A program made the translations under genes and the position numbers. Under the pieces are notes generated by a model, which ran no database searches, was not told where the DNA came from, and was given only the letters and a program-made list of their open reading frames with translations. This document shows, one piece after another, positions 28,947 to 37,157 of a stretch of 64,000 nucleotides of DNA. Each line of letters starts with the position of its first letter. Position 1 is the stretch's first letter. The stretch is from Enterococcus mundtii (GTDB taxonomy: Bacteria > Bacillota > Bacilli > Lactobacillales > Enterococcaceae), in assembly GCF_002813755.1 (NCBI RefSeq), contig NZ_CP018061.1:486001-550000 (forward strand). Reading direction: 5' to 3'.

Positions 28947-29321
28947 ATGGGGATTCTAATCAACATTGCACAAACGTTTCTTGATGGATTGAAATGGTTG
29001 ATGGAGGGAAATAATTGGCTGTTTTTACTGCCAGTATTATTTATTAGTTTGTTTACGATGTTTTATATGGTCAGAATAAAAGAAACCTTTTTGATTTTTA
29101 TTTGGTACTTAGCAACAGTGGCGATCGGTAGTTTGATCATCGTTCTTTTGTGGGGAGATCAACAGGCATTTCTTTTTGCGGCAGCTTTTCTTTTGCTGTA
29201 CCTTTTTGCCTATATCCCGTATCTACTCAAAAAATTTCATGTCGTCAAAAAAGGCAAACATGCGGCTTCTCCGAACCGCTCAAAGGATGTCTCAGAAAGA
29301 CGGACAAGGTCTGACCGCTGA
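28947..29321 (+). CDS. Small membrane protein of unknown function
   Basis: A 124-residue protein with three hydrophobic segments (about 20-40, 48-70, 73-95) and a highly basic C-terminal tail (KKGKHAASPNRSKDVSERRT). GAGGTG lies before ATG 28947; the frame opens at 28929. I recognise no family. Position after galU in the same direction suggests it belongs to the gpsA-galU transcript, but there is no functional clue. Confidence 0.7.
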   Translation: MGILINIAQTFLDGLKWLMEGNNWLFLLPVLFISLFTMFYMVRIKETFLIFIWYLATVAIGSLIIVLLWGDQQAFLFAAAFLLLYLFAYIPYLLKKFHVVKKGKHAASPNRSKDVSERRTRSDR

Positions 29322-29381
29322 TATTTTGATACTTGCACTTGTTTCGCACTTTCCTTACAATAGATGCAGATAGAAATAACT

Positions 29382-29425
29382 AAAAAAAAGGCTCCTTGAT
29401 AGTTAGCGGCAACTAACTATCAAGG
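29382..29425 (-). terminator. Minus-strand terminator with no obvious gene
   Basis: Perfect 13-bp stem CCTTGATAGTTAG / CTAACTATCAAGG with T-tract on the minus strand side (AAAAAAAA on the plus strand at 29382-29389). No minus-strand gene reads into it here. Confidence 0.6.
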
Positions 29426-29830
29426 AATGACCAGTCACACGTATACACCCTGACCGATCATTTTGCCATAGTCGATGCAGCGCACCGACCGCATTTATTG
29501 TACCTGATTTAAGGAAGATTTTCTACCTTATGAATAGAAAAAGCGGAGGAAGCAAGGCGATTTATTTACTATGTCAAAAAAGATGTATATTCAAGCAAGC
29601 AGTTTGTTTAATCCGTTTGAAAGACTTGCTTTTAGCGATACATCGTTCCTATCTTTTACACTGAAGCCGAAGAACATCAAGATGCTGCTACATCAGATCT
29701 TTCGCTGGAGTGTAATGAATAAGTGGTTAAGGTAAAGATGAGACTGAGCAATTGCTTCGTCTCATCTTTTTGTATTTTTCTTTTTGATAGTTGTCTCTAT
29801 TCTGAAATAGCAGAAGAAGAGGAGAAAAGA
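29426..29830. other. Gene-poor stretch with a possible gene fragment and a terminator
   Basis: Plus-strand bases 29571-29734 form a 54-codon frame (starts MSKKMYIQASSLFNPFERLA) without a ribosome site; it could be the end of a lost gene. A terminator follows at 29734-29771 (AAAGATGAGAC / GTCTCATCTTT plus T-tract). Together with the minus-strand terminator at 29382 this looks like a site where genes were lost. The following SIS gene starts only at 29831. Confidence 0.4.
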
Positions 29831-30436
29831 ATGAGCTTACCCTATTTTGATTATTGTCAACAACTTGAAAGAAAATTAAGGATCGAGGAACCCTTGATGG
29901 AACAAGCGGGACGTTGGATCGCTACACAGATTCATCGAGGAGGATGCTTACATATTTTTGCTAGCCGTACCTTGCAAGGTATTGCCTATGAATTTTGGCA
30001 ACAATCTCCAAAAATCTTGCCAACTCAGTTGATTGAACACCCTGCAGCGGGAATTTATGAGTCACTGGAAGGAACGGGCCAAGCAATCATTGAACAAATC
30101 AATGCGCAACCCGAGGATATTTTTCTTCTCTTATCAAATGAAGGGAGAAATCCTGCAATCATTGAACTGGCGGAATGGGTCAAAGAACAAGGTCACCTAT
30201 TGATCGTAATCACAGGTTTTGATTTATCCCGAAGTATCAAGTCAAGACATAGTAGTGGTTTGCGCTTATATGAATATGCAGATCTAGTATTAGATAACTA
30301 TGCAACGATAGACGATGCCGTCCTTACGGTTCCTAAGTTTGAGCCAGCTATATGTGGCACAGCTTCGTTAGCCACCTTAATTTTATTACAGCAAATCGTT
30401 TATTTTTCAGTTTATTATTTGTTGGAGAATGACTAA
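29831..30436 (+). CDS. SIS-domain phosphosugar-binding protein (COG4821-like)
   Basis: A 201-residue cytoplasmic protein with a sugar-isomerase (SIS) fold. The segments GCLHIFASRTLQGIAYEFW, DIFLLLSNEGRNPAIIELA and LIVITGFDLS are the phosphosugar-binding loops, with S/NEG in the usual SxSG position. The C-terminus carries the conserved EPAICGTASLATLILLQ. ATG 29831 follows GAGGAGAAAAG; the longer frame to 29723 runs through a terminator and is rejected. It precedes the YfcC transporter and the isoaspartyl dipeptidase. Proteins of this kind are often a sensor or enzyme for amino-sugar phosphates; substrate unknown. Confidence 0.8.
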   Translation: MSLPYFDYCQQLERKLRIEEPLMEQAGRWIATQIHRGGCLHIFASRTLQGIAYEFWQQSPKILPTQLIEHPAAGIYESLEGTGQAIIEQINAQPEDIFLLLSNEGRNPAIIELAEWVKEQGHLLIVITGFDLSRSIKSRHSSGLRLYEYADLVLDNYATIDDAVLTVPKFEPAICGTASLATLILLQQIVYFSVYYLLEND

Positions 30437-30458
30437 AGAGAGAAGGATAAGAGCCCGA

Positions 30459-30501
30459 AAAAGAGACAAGAAAGAATCGTGATGATTCTTTCTTGTCTCT
30501 T
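30459..30501 (+). terminator. Terminator of the SIS gene
   Basis: Perfect 19-bp arms AAAGAGACAAGAAAGAATC / GATTCTTTCTTGTCTCTTT, loop GTGAT. Confidence 0.9.
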
Positions 30502-30958
30502 TATACACGTTGATGAAAGAGTCTTCCCCAAAACTCTTTACACTCCAATTATAGTACATTTGTTATGAATATTGCAATGAAGATACCTAATGAAAATAAA
30601 AAGAGAGTAAGAGAGAGGCAGAAATTCAATTAAAAACATCGGTTCAAATAGGAAAGGAGTATGGATGGAAATGTATAAATATTTGTTAATCTCTTAAAAA
30701 ATCTTTGTTTATACGTAAATAGAAATGAAAATAAATGATCGGAAATAGCTACATTGTAAAAATAAAAAAAGAATTTTAATCCATTTTTATAGGTGCTATG
30801 GCTTTGAGAACAGCTTTTTTATTAAAATGTGTCTTGAAGATAACTAAAATCAATAGATTTTTTTAATTGTTTATTCATGTGGTATAGAACATTTTACTGT
30901 ATAATCTATTTGCTTATTCATTATTGACAAAAACGTAGCAAGAAAGGAAGAACGAGTT
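30502..30958. other. A/T-rich intergenic stretch before the YfcC gene
   Basis: It holds a TATAAT box at 30900-30905 without a good -35 and a leader of about 50 bases to the TTG start. No ORF with a ribosome site or stable hairpin is evident. Confidence 0.4.
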
Positions 30959-32698
30959 TTGAAGAGAAAAAATTCTTCAGTAAAGAAAAAACGAGACTTT
31001 ACCAAAATGACGACACCGCATACGTATGTCATTATTTTTGGTGTAGTTGTACTTGCCTGGTTATTAACATTTATCGTACCAGCGGGGAGATTCAGTACGC
31101 AAGATATAGAATACAAAGATGCAAATGGAGAAACTAGTACCAGAACAGTATTACGCCAAGATTCGTTTCGTTATGCTTATGAATTAGATAAGTCTTTTGT
31201 ATTTGATCAACTGGAAGAATTACAAAATGATCCAAAGGAAAGAGAAAAGCTAGCTGTTCCTGAAGAAGGATTAGAAGAAGTCTTGGCAGCTGGTGAAAAA
31301 AACTTGACCCAAGAGAAACTAGATGAAATCTCACTGACAGATGATGTTTTATACGATGAATATGGTGAAGACATCTATGATACCTCAAAGAAATTGCATA
31401 AAACAGCAAAACTATGGGGAACCGATGATTTCGGTGGGTTTGGCTTTTTGAACTTTGTTTTTGAAGGTCTAGTATCAGGCGATAAATATGGTTCAGCAGT
31501 CGGGATTGCTGCACTTATTTTAGTCGTGGGTGGGGCATTTGGGATCATCATGCGAACAGGTGCCATTGATGCAGGTATTTATGCTTTTATCAATAAGACA
31601 CGTGGTCTAGAACGTTTAGCTTTACCGCTCTTATTCTTTGCTTTTTCATTTGGAGGCGCAACGTTCGGTATGGCTGAAGAAGTCATTCCATTCTCAATGG
31701 TCATGGTACCTTTTGTGATTGCCTTAGGCTATGATTCGATCGTCGCCGTTACAGTCACCTATGTGGCGTCACAAGTCGGGAATGCCACGTCATGGATGAG
31801 TCCGTTCAGTGTCGCCGTTGCTCAAGGGATCGCAGGTATTCCAGTCTTATCAGGCGCCACCTTCCGATTGATCATGTGGGTCGTCGTGACTGCGTTATCG
31901 GCTGGTTACTTAATGATCTATGGAGAAAAAGTTCGGAAGAATCCGGAAAGTTCATTAACGTATAAATCTGACGAATACTTCCGTAACCATTTGAAGAAAA
32001 CATCCGATGAACAAAAACCATTTACATTAGGCCATAAATTGATTTTAGCGGAAATGTTGATCGTTTTAGTTTGGATCGTTTGGGGAGTTACTCAAAAAGG
32101 CTATTATATCCCAGAAATCGCCTCTCAATTTTTTGTAATGGGACTAGTCGCAGGGATCATTGCTGTTTTATTCAAATTAGACGGTATGACGGTCAATGAT
32201 ATTGCCTCTTCTTTCCAATCTGGGGCAGCAGATCTAGCTGGAACAGCAATCGTTGTTGGGATGGCAAAAGGAATCTTGCTTGTATTAGGTGGATCAGATG
32301 CTTCTGTACCTTCTGCGCTTAATACAATTTTGCATGGTATAGGAACAGCGCTGACTGGTGTACCGGCAGTTATTGGTGCATGGGCGATGTATGTGTTCCA
32401 AAGTTTGTTCAATCTAGTCGTCACTTCAAATTCTGGACAAGCGGCATTGACGATGCCAATCATGGCACCGTTAGCTGATTTAGTTGGTGTCTCTCGTCAA
32501 GTTGCCGTATTGGCTTATCAATTAGGTTCAGGATTCATGGATGCGTTCACGCCAGTTTCTGCTAGCTTGATCGGCGTCTTAGGTGTGGCACGGATCGAAT
32601 GGGCAAAATGGGCACGATTCCAAATCAAAATGCAAGGATTCTTCTTTGTTTTAGGAACAATCTTCATTATGATTGCGATCGCGATCGGCCTTCAATAA
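30959..32698 (+). CDS. YfcC family membrane transporter
   Basis: A 579-residue integral membrane protein of the YfcC/DcuC-like ion transporter superfamily, thought to carry amino acids, dipeptides or C4 acids. The basic N-terminus and first helix (YVIIFGVVVLAWLLTFIVPA) are followed by a large hydrophilic insert (about 40-165). About 10-11 helices follow, including FAFSFGGATFGMAEEVIPFS and SNSGQAALTMPIMAPLADL, conserved in this group. The start is TTG with AAGGAAG 8 bases upstream; no better start exists. With the isoaspartyl dipeptidase downstream it probably imports beta-aspartyl dipeptides or exports products, which is inference. Confidence 0.88.
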   Translation: MKRKNSSVKKKRDFTKMTTPHTYVIIFGVVVLAWLLTFIVPAGRFSTQDIEYKDANGETSTRTVLRQDSFRYAYELDKSFVFDQLEELQNDPKEREKLAVPEEGLEEVLAAGEKNLTQEKLDEISLTDDVLYDEYGEDIYDTSKKLHKTAKLWGTDDFGGFGFLNFVFEGLVSGDKYGSAVGIAALILVVGGAFGIIMRTGAIDAGIYAFINKTRGLERLALPLLFFAFSFGGATFGMAEEVIPFSMVMVPFVIALGYDSIVAVTVTYVASQVGNATSWMSPFSVAVAQGIAGIPVLSGATFRLIMWVVVTALSAGYLMIYGEKVRKNPESSLTYKSDEYFRNHLKKTSDEQKPFTLGHKLILAEMLIVLVWIVWGVTQKGYYIPEIASQFFVMGLVAGIIAVLFKLDGMTVNDIASSFQSGAADLAGTAIVVGMAKGILLVLGGSDASVPSALNTILHGIGTALTGVPAVIGAWAMYVFQSLFNLVVTSNSGQAALTMPIMAPLADLVGVSRQVAVLAYQLGSGFMDAFTPVSASLIGVLGVARIEWAKWARFQIKMQGFFFVLGTIFIMIAIAIGLQ

Positions 32699-32713
32699 AA
32701 CAAATAAGAACTG

Positions 32714-32850
32714 ATTGATAGCAATCAAAGAAACGGTGCTACCCATATGTAACGCTGAGATAATAAGCGAGAAAATCCGAAAGTATCTTCATATTTTGGG
32801 ACTTTCTCGCTTATTTCCAAAAGAGCGACGTAGGATCGCTAGATTGCTTT
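32714..32850 (+). repeat. Dispersed intergenic repeat, degenerate copy
   Basis: AAACGGTGCTACC head and a palindrome AATAAGCGAGAAA / TTTCTCGCTTATT (32762-32817). It separates the YfcC gene from the dipeptidase gene; the palindrome may act as a processing or attenuation hairpin there. Confidence 0.6.
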
Positions 32851-32911
32851 TCAAACAACCCTTTGTGTGTATGAAAAGATACAGACTATTTTATAAAGAG
32901 GAGGATCACGG

Positions 32912-34105
32912 ATGAAACTCATTCGACAAATCGATGTCTATGCACCAGAATATCTTGGTAAGAAGGATGTATTAGTGGCAGGAAATAAAATCATTGCCTT
33001 GGAAGATCAACTATCTGGCGGTTACGAAGAATTGATCGTGGAAGAAATTTCAGGAGAAGGAAAACTCTTGACCCCAGGTTTTATTGATGCCCATTTCCAT
33101 ATTTTAGGTGGCGGCGGCGAAGGCGGCTATCATAATCGCACACCAGAAGTCACACTTAGTCAACTAACGACAGCAGGAGTGACAACAGTCGTAGGTTGTA
33201 TCGGGACAGATGGCGAAGGTCGAGATATGACTGCTTTGATCAGTAAAGCAAGAGGGCTAGAGGCAGAAGGATTGACTACGTATGTTTATGTTGGTTCTTA
33301 TCGGTTGCCGGTCAAAACGGTGACTGATTCATTGATCAAAGATTTTCTTACTATTGATAAGATCATTGGGATCGGAGAAATCGCTGTCTCTGATCATCGC
33401 TCTTCTCAACCAACATTCGACGAGTTTGCTCGGGCAGTGGCGGATGCTCGTGTTGGGGGCATGTTATCAGGTAAAGCAGGAATAGTGAATGTCCATTTAG
33501 GTGGCGGAAGTCGAAAATTGGAATTATTGAATCGTGTGGTTGAAGAAACAGAAATCCCTATTACTCAGTTTTATCCGACGCATGCGAATCGGACAACTGA
33601 ATTATTAGCTGCATGTATCGAATTTGCAAAAAAAGGTGGAACGATCGATTTCACTGCAAGTGAAGATCCTGATTTTTGGGAAAAGACCGATGGTGAAGTT
33701 CGTTTCAGTAAAGCATTGAAGCAGTTATTGGAAGCACAAGTCTCTCTTGATAACTTCACCTTGACCTCCGATGGACAAGGTAGTCTTCCATATTTTGACC
33801 AAGAGAACCATTTTATCGGTATGGGCGTCGGTAGTGCGAAATCCTTACTGGTTGGCATCAAAGAAGCCGTTCAAAAAGAAGACATCCCCTTAGAGATTGC
33901 CTTACGAGCTGTGACGTCCAATCCTGCAAGAGTCCTGAAACTGGACCAAAAGGGAAGAATCGCTGTCGGGAAAGACGCGGATCTTTGTTTACTTGATAAA
34001 GAAACCTTAGAAATTGATACGGTGATTGCTAATGGAACGATCATGGTCCAAGAAAAACAAGTGAAAGTTTGGGGAACATTTGAGCAAATGATTGCAACGA
34101 GCTGA
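32912..34105 (+). CDS. iadA: Isoaspartyl dipeptidase (beta-aspartyl peptidase)
   Basis: Amidohydrolase-family zinc peptidase that cleaves beta-aspartyl dipeptides arising from damaged proteins. The 397 residues carry the metal ligands in FIDAHFHILGGGGEGGYHNR, the loop GEIAVSDHRSSQPTFDEFA, VNVHLGGG and FYPTHANRT (histidine ligands), and TLTSDGQGSLPYFD (catalytic aspartate). GAGGAGG precedes the ATG. Linked with the YfcC transporter and the SIS protein, it suggests a salvage route for isoaspartyl peptides giving aspartate and an amino acid. Confidence 0.94.
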   Translation: MKLIRQIDVYAPEYLGKKDVLVAGNKIIALEDQLSGGYEELIVEEISGEGKLLTPGFIDAHFHILGGGGEGGYHNRTPEVTLSQLTTAGVTTVVGCIGTDGEGRDMTALISKARGLEAEGLTTYVYVGSYRLPVKTVTDSLIKDFLTIDKIIGIGEIAVSDHRSSQPTFDEFARAVADARVGGMLSGKAGIVNVHLGGGSRKLELLNRVVEETEIPITQFYPTHANRTTELLAACIEFAKKGGTIDFTASEDPDFWEKTDGEVRFSKALKQLLEAQVSLDNFTLTSDGQGSLPYFDQENHFIGMGVGSAKSLLVGIKEAVQKEDIPLEIALRAVTSNPARVLKLDQKGRIAVGKDADLCLLDKETLEIDTVIANGTIMVQEKQVKVWGTFEQMIATS

Positions 34106-34195
34106 ATGTTAGGATAAGCATACTGTTTGTTTGTTTTTATAATTGGTGTTACTCTAAAAGTGGTTAGAAAGACAAATTTTAGAGGAGGAAATATT

Positions 34196-34417
34196 ATGGC
34201 AGATTTAGAAGGACGCTCTAAAGATTTGAAAGACAAAGTTGCAGGTGAAGGCAAAGAAGCCTATGGAAAAGCAACAGGTGATAAAAGTAAAGAAACAAAA
34301 GGTAAAGCCCAATCTGCAGGTGCGGATATCAAGAGTAAAGCTCGTAATATCGGCGATGAAATCAAAGAAGGCTTTGAAGATGTAAAAGAAAAATTTTCAA
34401 AAAAAGACCATAAATAG
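34196..34417 (+). CDS. CsbD family stress protein
   Basis: A 73-residue, very hydrophilic, lysine- and glutamate-rich protein of the CsbD type, without membrane segments or catalytic motifs. The pattern [20 protein letters not shown] and repeated [10 protein letters not shown] is characteristic; such proteins accumulate under general stress and are largely disordered. AGGAGG sits before ATG 34196, so the longer frame from 34127 is rejected. It is monocistronic with a strong terminator. The molecular role of the family is not established. Confidence 0.9.
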   Translation: MADLEGRSKDLKDKVAGEGKEAYGKATGDKSKETKGKAQSAGADIKSKARNIGDEIKEGFEDVKEKFSKKDHK

Positions 34418-34431
34418 TCTACTTGTAAATT

Positions 34432-34474
34432 CTAAAAAAAAAGCGTCCTACCAATAAGGTGGACGTTTTTTTTA
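34432..34474. terminator. Bidirectional terminator between csbD-like and ABC genes
   Basis: AAAAAAGCGTCC pairs with GGACGTTTTTT (TACC/GGT continuing the stem), with A- and T-runs on both sides. Confidence 0.85.
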
Positions 34475-34478
34475 GCGG

Positions 34479-35144
34479 TTATCCAATGTCAATGGACGCG
34501 AATGTTTTGTTTTTTAATTCAAAAACTTCATCACATTTTTTAGCCACTTCTAATTCGTGTGTCACAATGATGATACAGCGATCTTGCTCATGGGCGATTT
34601 CTTGGAAGAGTTGAACGATTTCTTGTGAAGTCGTTTCATCGAGGTTTCCTGTTGGTTCATCCGCGATGATCAACTGATGTTCGCAACAAATCGCTCGGAC
34701 GATCGCTACGCGTTGTTGTTGTCCCCCAGATAATTTAGTGACTTGTTGTTTTGCAAGAGTTTCATTTATCCCAACGCGTGCCAAGCGATCAAGTGCTACT
34801 TGGCGATAATTTTTTTGAGGAGTATTTGAAATTTCCATGGCGGTAATGACGTTATCAAGAGCGGAAAGGTAAGGCAATAAGTTGTACGCTTGAAAAATAA
34901 TGGATACATCATTTTTACGATAATTTCGTAGTCCTATTTTAGCTAAAGCGCGCTCTTCATAATACACAGTCCCTTCTTTTGGTGTATCGAGTCCTGAGAT
35001 CAACGAAAGGAAGGTCGTTTTTCCTGAACCACTTGCCCCTAATATGGCGTACATTTTCCCTTTTTCAAAGGATAAATTCACGTTTTTATAAAGTGCTTCT
35101 GTTGGATTCTGATACCAGAAGCCCAAGTTTTCTGTACGTAACAT
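34479..35144 (-). CDS. ABC transporter ATP-binding protein (MacB/LolD type)
   Basis: A 221-residue ATPase that partners the FtsX-like permease encoded just upstream. Walker A LGASGSGKTT, Q-loop FQAYNLLPYLSALDN, signature LSGGQQQRVAIVRAI, Walker B LIIADEPTGNLDE and H-loop VTHELEVA are complete, with the GNLDE form typical of MacB/LolD-type mechanotransducing systems. These act on antimicrobial peptides, toxins or lipoproteins rather than as classical importers. A 12-base gap separates it from the permease gene. Confidence 0.93.
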   Translation of the reverse strand: MLRTENLGFWYQNPTEALYKNVNLSFEKGKMYAILGASGSGKTTFLSLISGLDTPKEGTVYYEERALAKIGLRNYRKNDVSIIFQAYNLLPYLSALDNVITAMEISNTPQKNYRQVALDRLARVGINETLAKQQVTKLSGGQQQRVAIVRAICCEHQLIIADEPTGNLDETTSQEIVQLFQEIAHEQDRCIIIVTHELEVAKKCDEVFELKNKTFASIDIG

Positions 35145-35156
35145 CTAATTCCTCCT

Positions 35157-36686
35157 TTAGTTTAATAAAATTTTTCGTGGATTTAATCGTAGTATGCCAA
35201 TGGATGCTAGAAAAACGGAGAGTAAGCTGATCCCGAATGCAACAGCTGCTAGAAGGCCGAGTTGAGCTGGTTGAACGGTGATTTCAAGGTCGCTTACTTG
35301 TTCCGAAACGGTAAATGGATTACTAGTTCCACCGGGTTGTCCACCAGGTCCACGATTGCCACCACCAGGTCCACGATTGCCACCACCAGGCATCTGCTCT
35401 CCTTGTTGCTCGGCAGGTGAGTCGGTTGACGTTTCAGTTTGTTGATCAAGCAACTGTTGACCGACAGCATTTGCAACGACATTTCCACTGAATGAAGCCA
35501 CACCTAACGCGACGATCATACATATGGCCACTTCTGTAAACAATTGAAGGACGATTTTGCTTCTGGATTCGCCTAATGAAAGCAATACTCCTAATTCATG
35601 GCGGCGTTCCCGGATCGTGATCATGATGATCAAAGTCAAAATAATGATTCCAGCCACCGCAACGAGTAAAACGACATTTTGTGAAAAACTGGCCACGTTG
35701 TTAAGTGGTTCAAGCATTGCTTGGAACATCGTATCGTTTGATTGAAGACTGAACGTTGATGTATCGATCAGGTTTTCTGCTTTAGTGATAAAATCTGCCA
35801 TTTTATTGGGATCGGTCAGCGTATAAACCGCAGAGTCGATTGTGTCATCTTCTGAAGAACCATTCAATGTATTAGCAAACGTATAATAAGTATACAAAGT
35901 GTTCGCTGGATTCATGAAATTGAAATTCATTCCCATGCTACTACTTGTTTCACTCGACTCATAGATTCCTTTAATCGTCATTTCATAAGTTGTTTCTTCA
36001 TCTTCAGTGCTAGTAATAACGAAAGTATCCCCTACGGATAAGTCATTTGCGCTAGCTAAAGTAGAGTCCATCACGACATTGTTCGTATCTTTGTCGCTAT
36101 CAGTGATTCCTTCTCCTTCGATGATTTTTGCTGTGCCATCCGTAAAGCTACTGGTTTGGGCTGTATCGGATACCCCGCTGATTTGAAAGTCTGCTTGGAT
36201 CATTTGCGGTTTGCCACCCCCCATAGCTCCACCCATGTTTTCACCGTTTGGTGCAGCATCAGTCGTAGTATCAGTTTCTTCTGATGTTTCTGAGGTATCA
36301 GAGCTTGAAATGGCAGTGATCCCGCTATTGGCTAAAGCTGATGCAGAGCTTTCGAAGGAAAAACTTGCTACATTATCTAGTGCTGCGATCTTTTCTGCAT
36401 CGCTGACTGAAACAGGTGTGAGGGAGAAACTTCCAGGATCTGGTCGCCCACCGGATTCAGTATCAGTTGCCTCCGTTTGTTTTTGAAAAGCCGCTTCACG
36501 ATTCGCACTTAAAGTGACGGTCGCGCCGACATCTTTTTGAGCTTGCTCTGCGGCTTGTTGAGCCGCACTACGTATGGTTAGTCCAGCAAGAACGAAGACA
36601 AGGATTGCTGTAAAAACTGCTAATAATAGTAAAGAACGCCCCCATTTTACTTTTGTACTTTTTAATGCTCGTTTGAAAAAATTCAT
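35157..36686 (-). CDS. ABC transporter permease, FtsX/MacB type
   Basis: A 509-residue permease with one N-terminal membrane helix (LLLLAVFTAILVFVLAGLTI), a large extracellular MacB periplasmic-core-like domain (about 45-330), and three C-terminal helices of the FtsX fold (around 348, 396 and 480). Between helices 3 and 4 is a Gly/Pro/Asn-rich loop with a tandem repeat (GGGNRGPG twice, a 21-bp DNA repeat at about 35345-35390). ATG 36686 follows AAAGGAG. No two-component system lies next to it. Function as an antimicrobial peptide or cell-envelope system is inferred from family. Confidence 0.9.
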   Translation of the reverse strand: MNFFKRALKSTKVKWGRSLLLLAVFTAILVFVLAGLTIRSAAQQAAEQAQKDVGATVTLSANREAAFQKQTEATDTESGGRPDPGSFSLTPVSVSDAEKIAALDNVASFSFESSASALANSGITAISSSDTSETSEETDTTTDAAPNGENMGGAMGGGKPQMIQADFQISGVSDTAQTSSFTDGTAKIIEGEGITDSDKDTNNVVMDSTLASANDLSVGDTFVITSTEDEETTYEMTIKGIYESSETSSSMGMNFNFMNPANTLYTYYTFANTLNGSSEDDTIDSAVYTLTDPNKMADFITKAENLIDTSTFSLQSNDTMFQAMLEPLNNVASFSQNVVLLVAVAGIIILTLIIMITIRERRHELGVLLSLGESRSKIVLQLFTEVAICMIVALGVASFSGNVVANAVGQQLLDQQTETSTDSPAEQQGEQMPGGGNRGPGGGNRGPGGQPGGTSNPFTVSEQVSDLEITVQPAQLGLLAAVAFGISLLSVFLASIGILRLNPRKILLN

Positions 36687-37157
36687 TGGTTCGATCTCCT
36701 TTCGAAATGAGTACAAAAAATAGAATAAAGGGAGTAGCTTAAGCCTACCTTAAAAAGAGACCACGACCAGAGAGAGTTGAAGCCTAAAAACAAGTCAAAT
36801 GGAGTAGGAAATGAAAAACATTCTATAGTTATTGAGTAATTTATGGTAAAATAGACGAAGTATCTTCTAAAATGAAAGAAGAAAAAATGGTCTGGGAAAA
36901 ACATGGAGACAGAAACAATCGTACATGCTAGCGATTTGTTTGATTTGTTGTATAATGATGTGGAGCAGTTGATCGAGCAACTGAAGCAATCCCGATTTTT
37001 TTGTGTCAAAAAAAGATCCTAAACGCCTGTAAAATTAAGATGGATTTTAGTACTTAGTGAAATCATCCGAAAACTAGGCACTCAGAAAATGGATCGTTTA
37101 AATAAAATAGAGAATCGACATCGTTAAATGAAGATGTCATAAGAAGAGGTGAAATTT
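36687..37157. other. Intergenic stretch between the ABC permease and rnjB
   Basis: A TATAAT at 36951-36956 could serve rnjB with a long leader. A 39-codon plus-strand frame (36903-37022) has no ribosome site and is not called. The rpoY gene that precedes rnjA in many Firmicutes is absent, consistent with this being rnjB. Confidence 0.4.

Noticed and set aside
29723-29830. N-terminal extension of the SIS protein
   Set aside because: It would cross a strong terminator hairpin, and a good ribosome site lies before ATG 29831.
35345-35390. Possible CRISPR-like direct repeats
   Set aside because: Two 21-bp units in frame inside the permease gene code for GGGNRGPG; there are no spacers of uniform length.
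36903-37022. 39-codon frame before rnjB (METETIVHASDLFDLLYNDV...)
   Set aside because: No ribosome site and no resemblance to RpoY; it overlaps the likely rnjB promoter.
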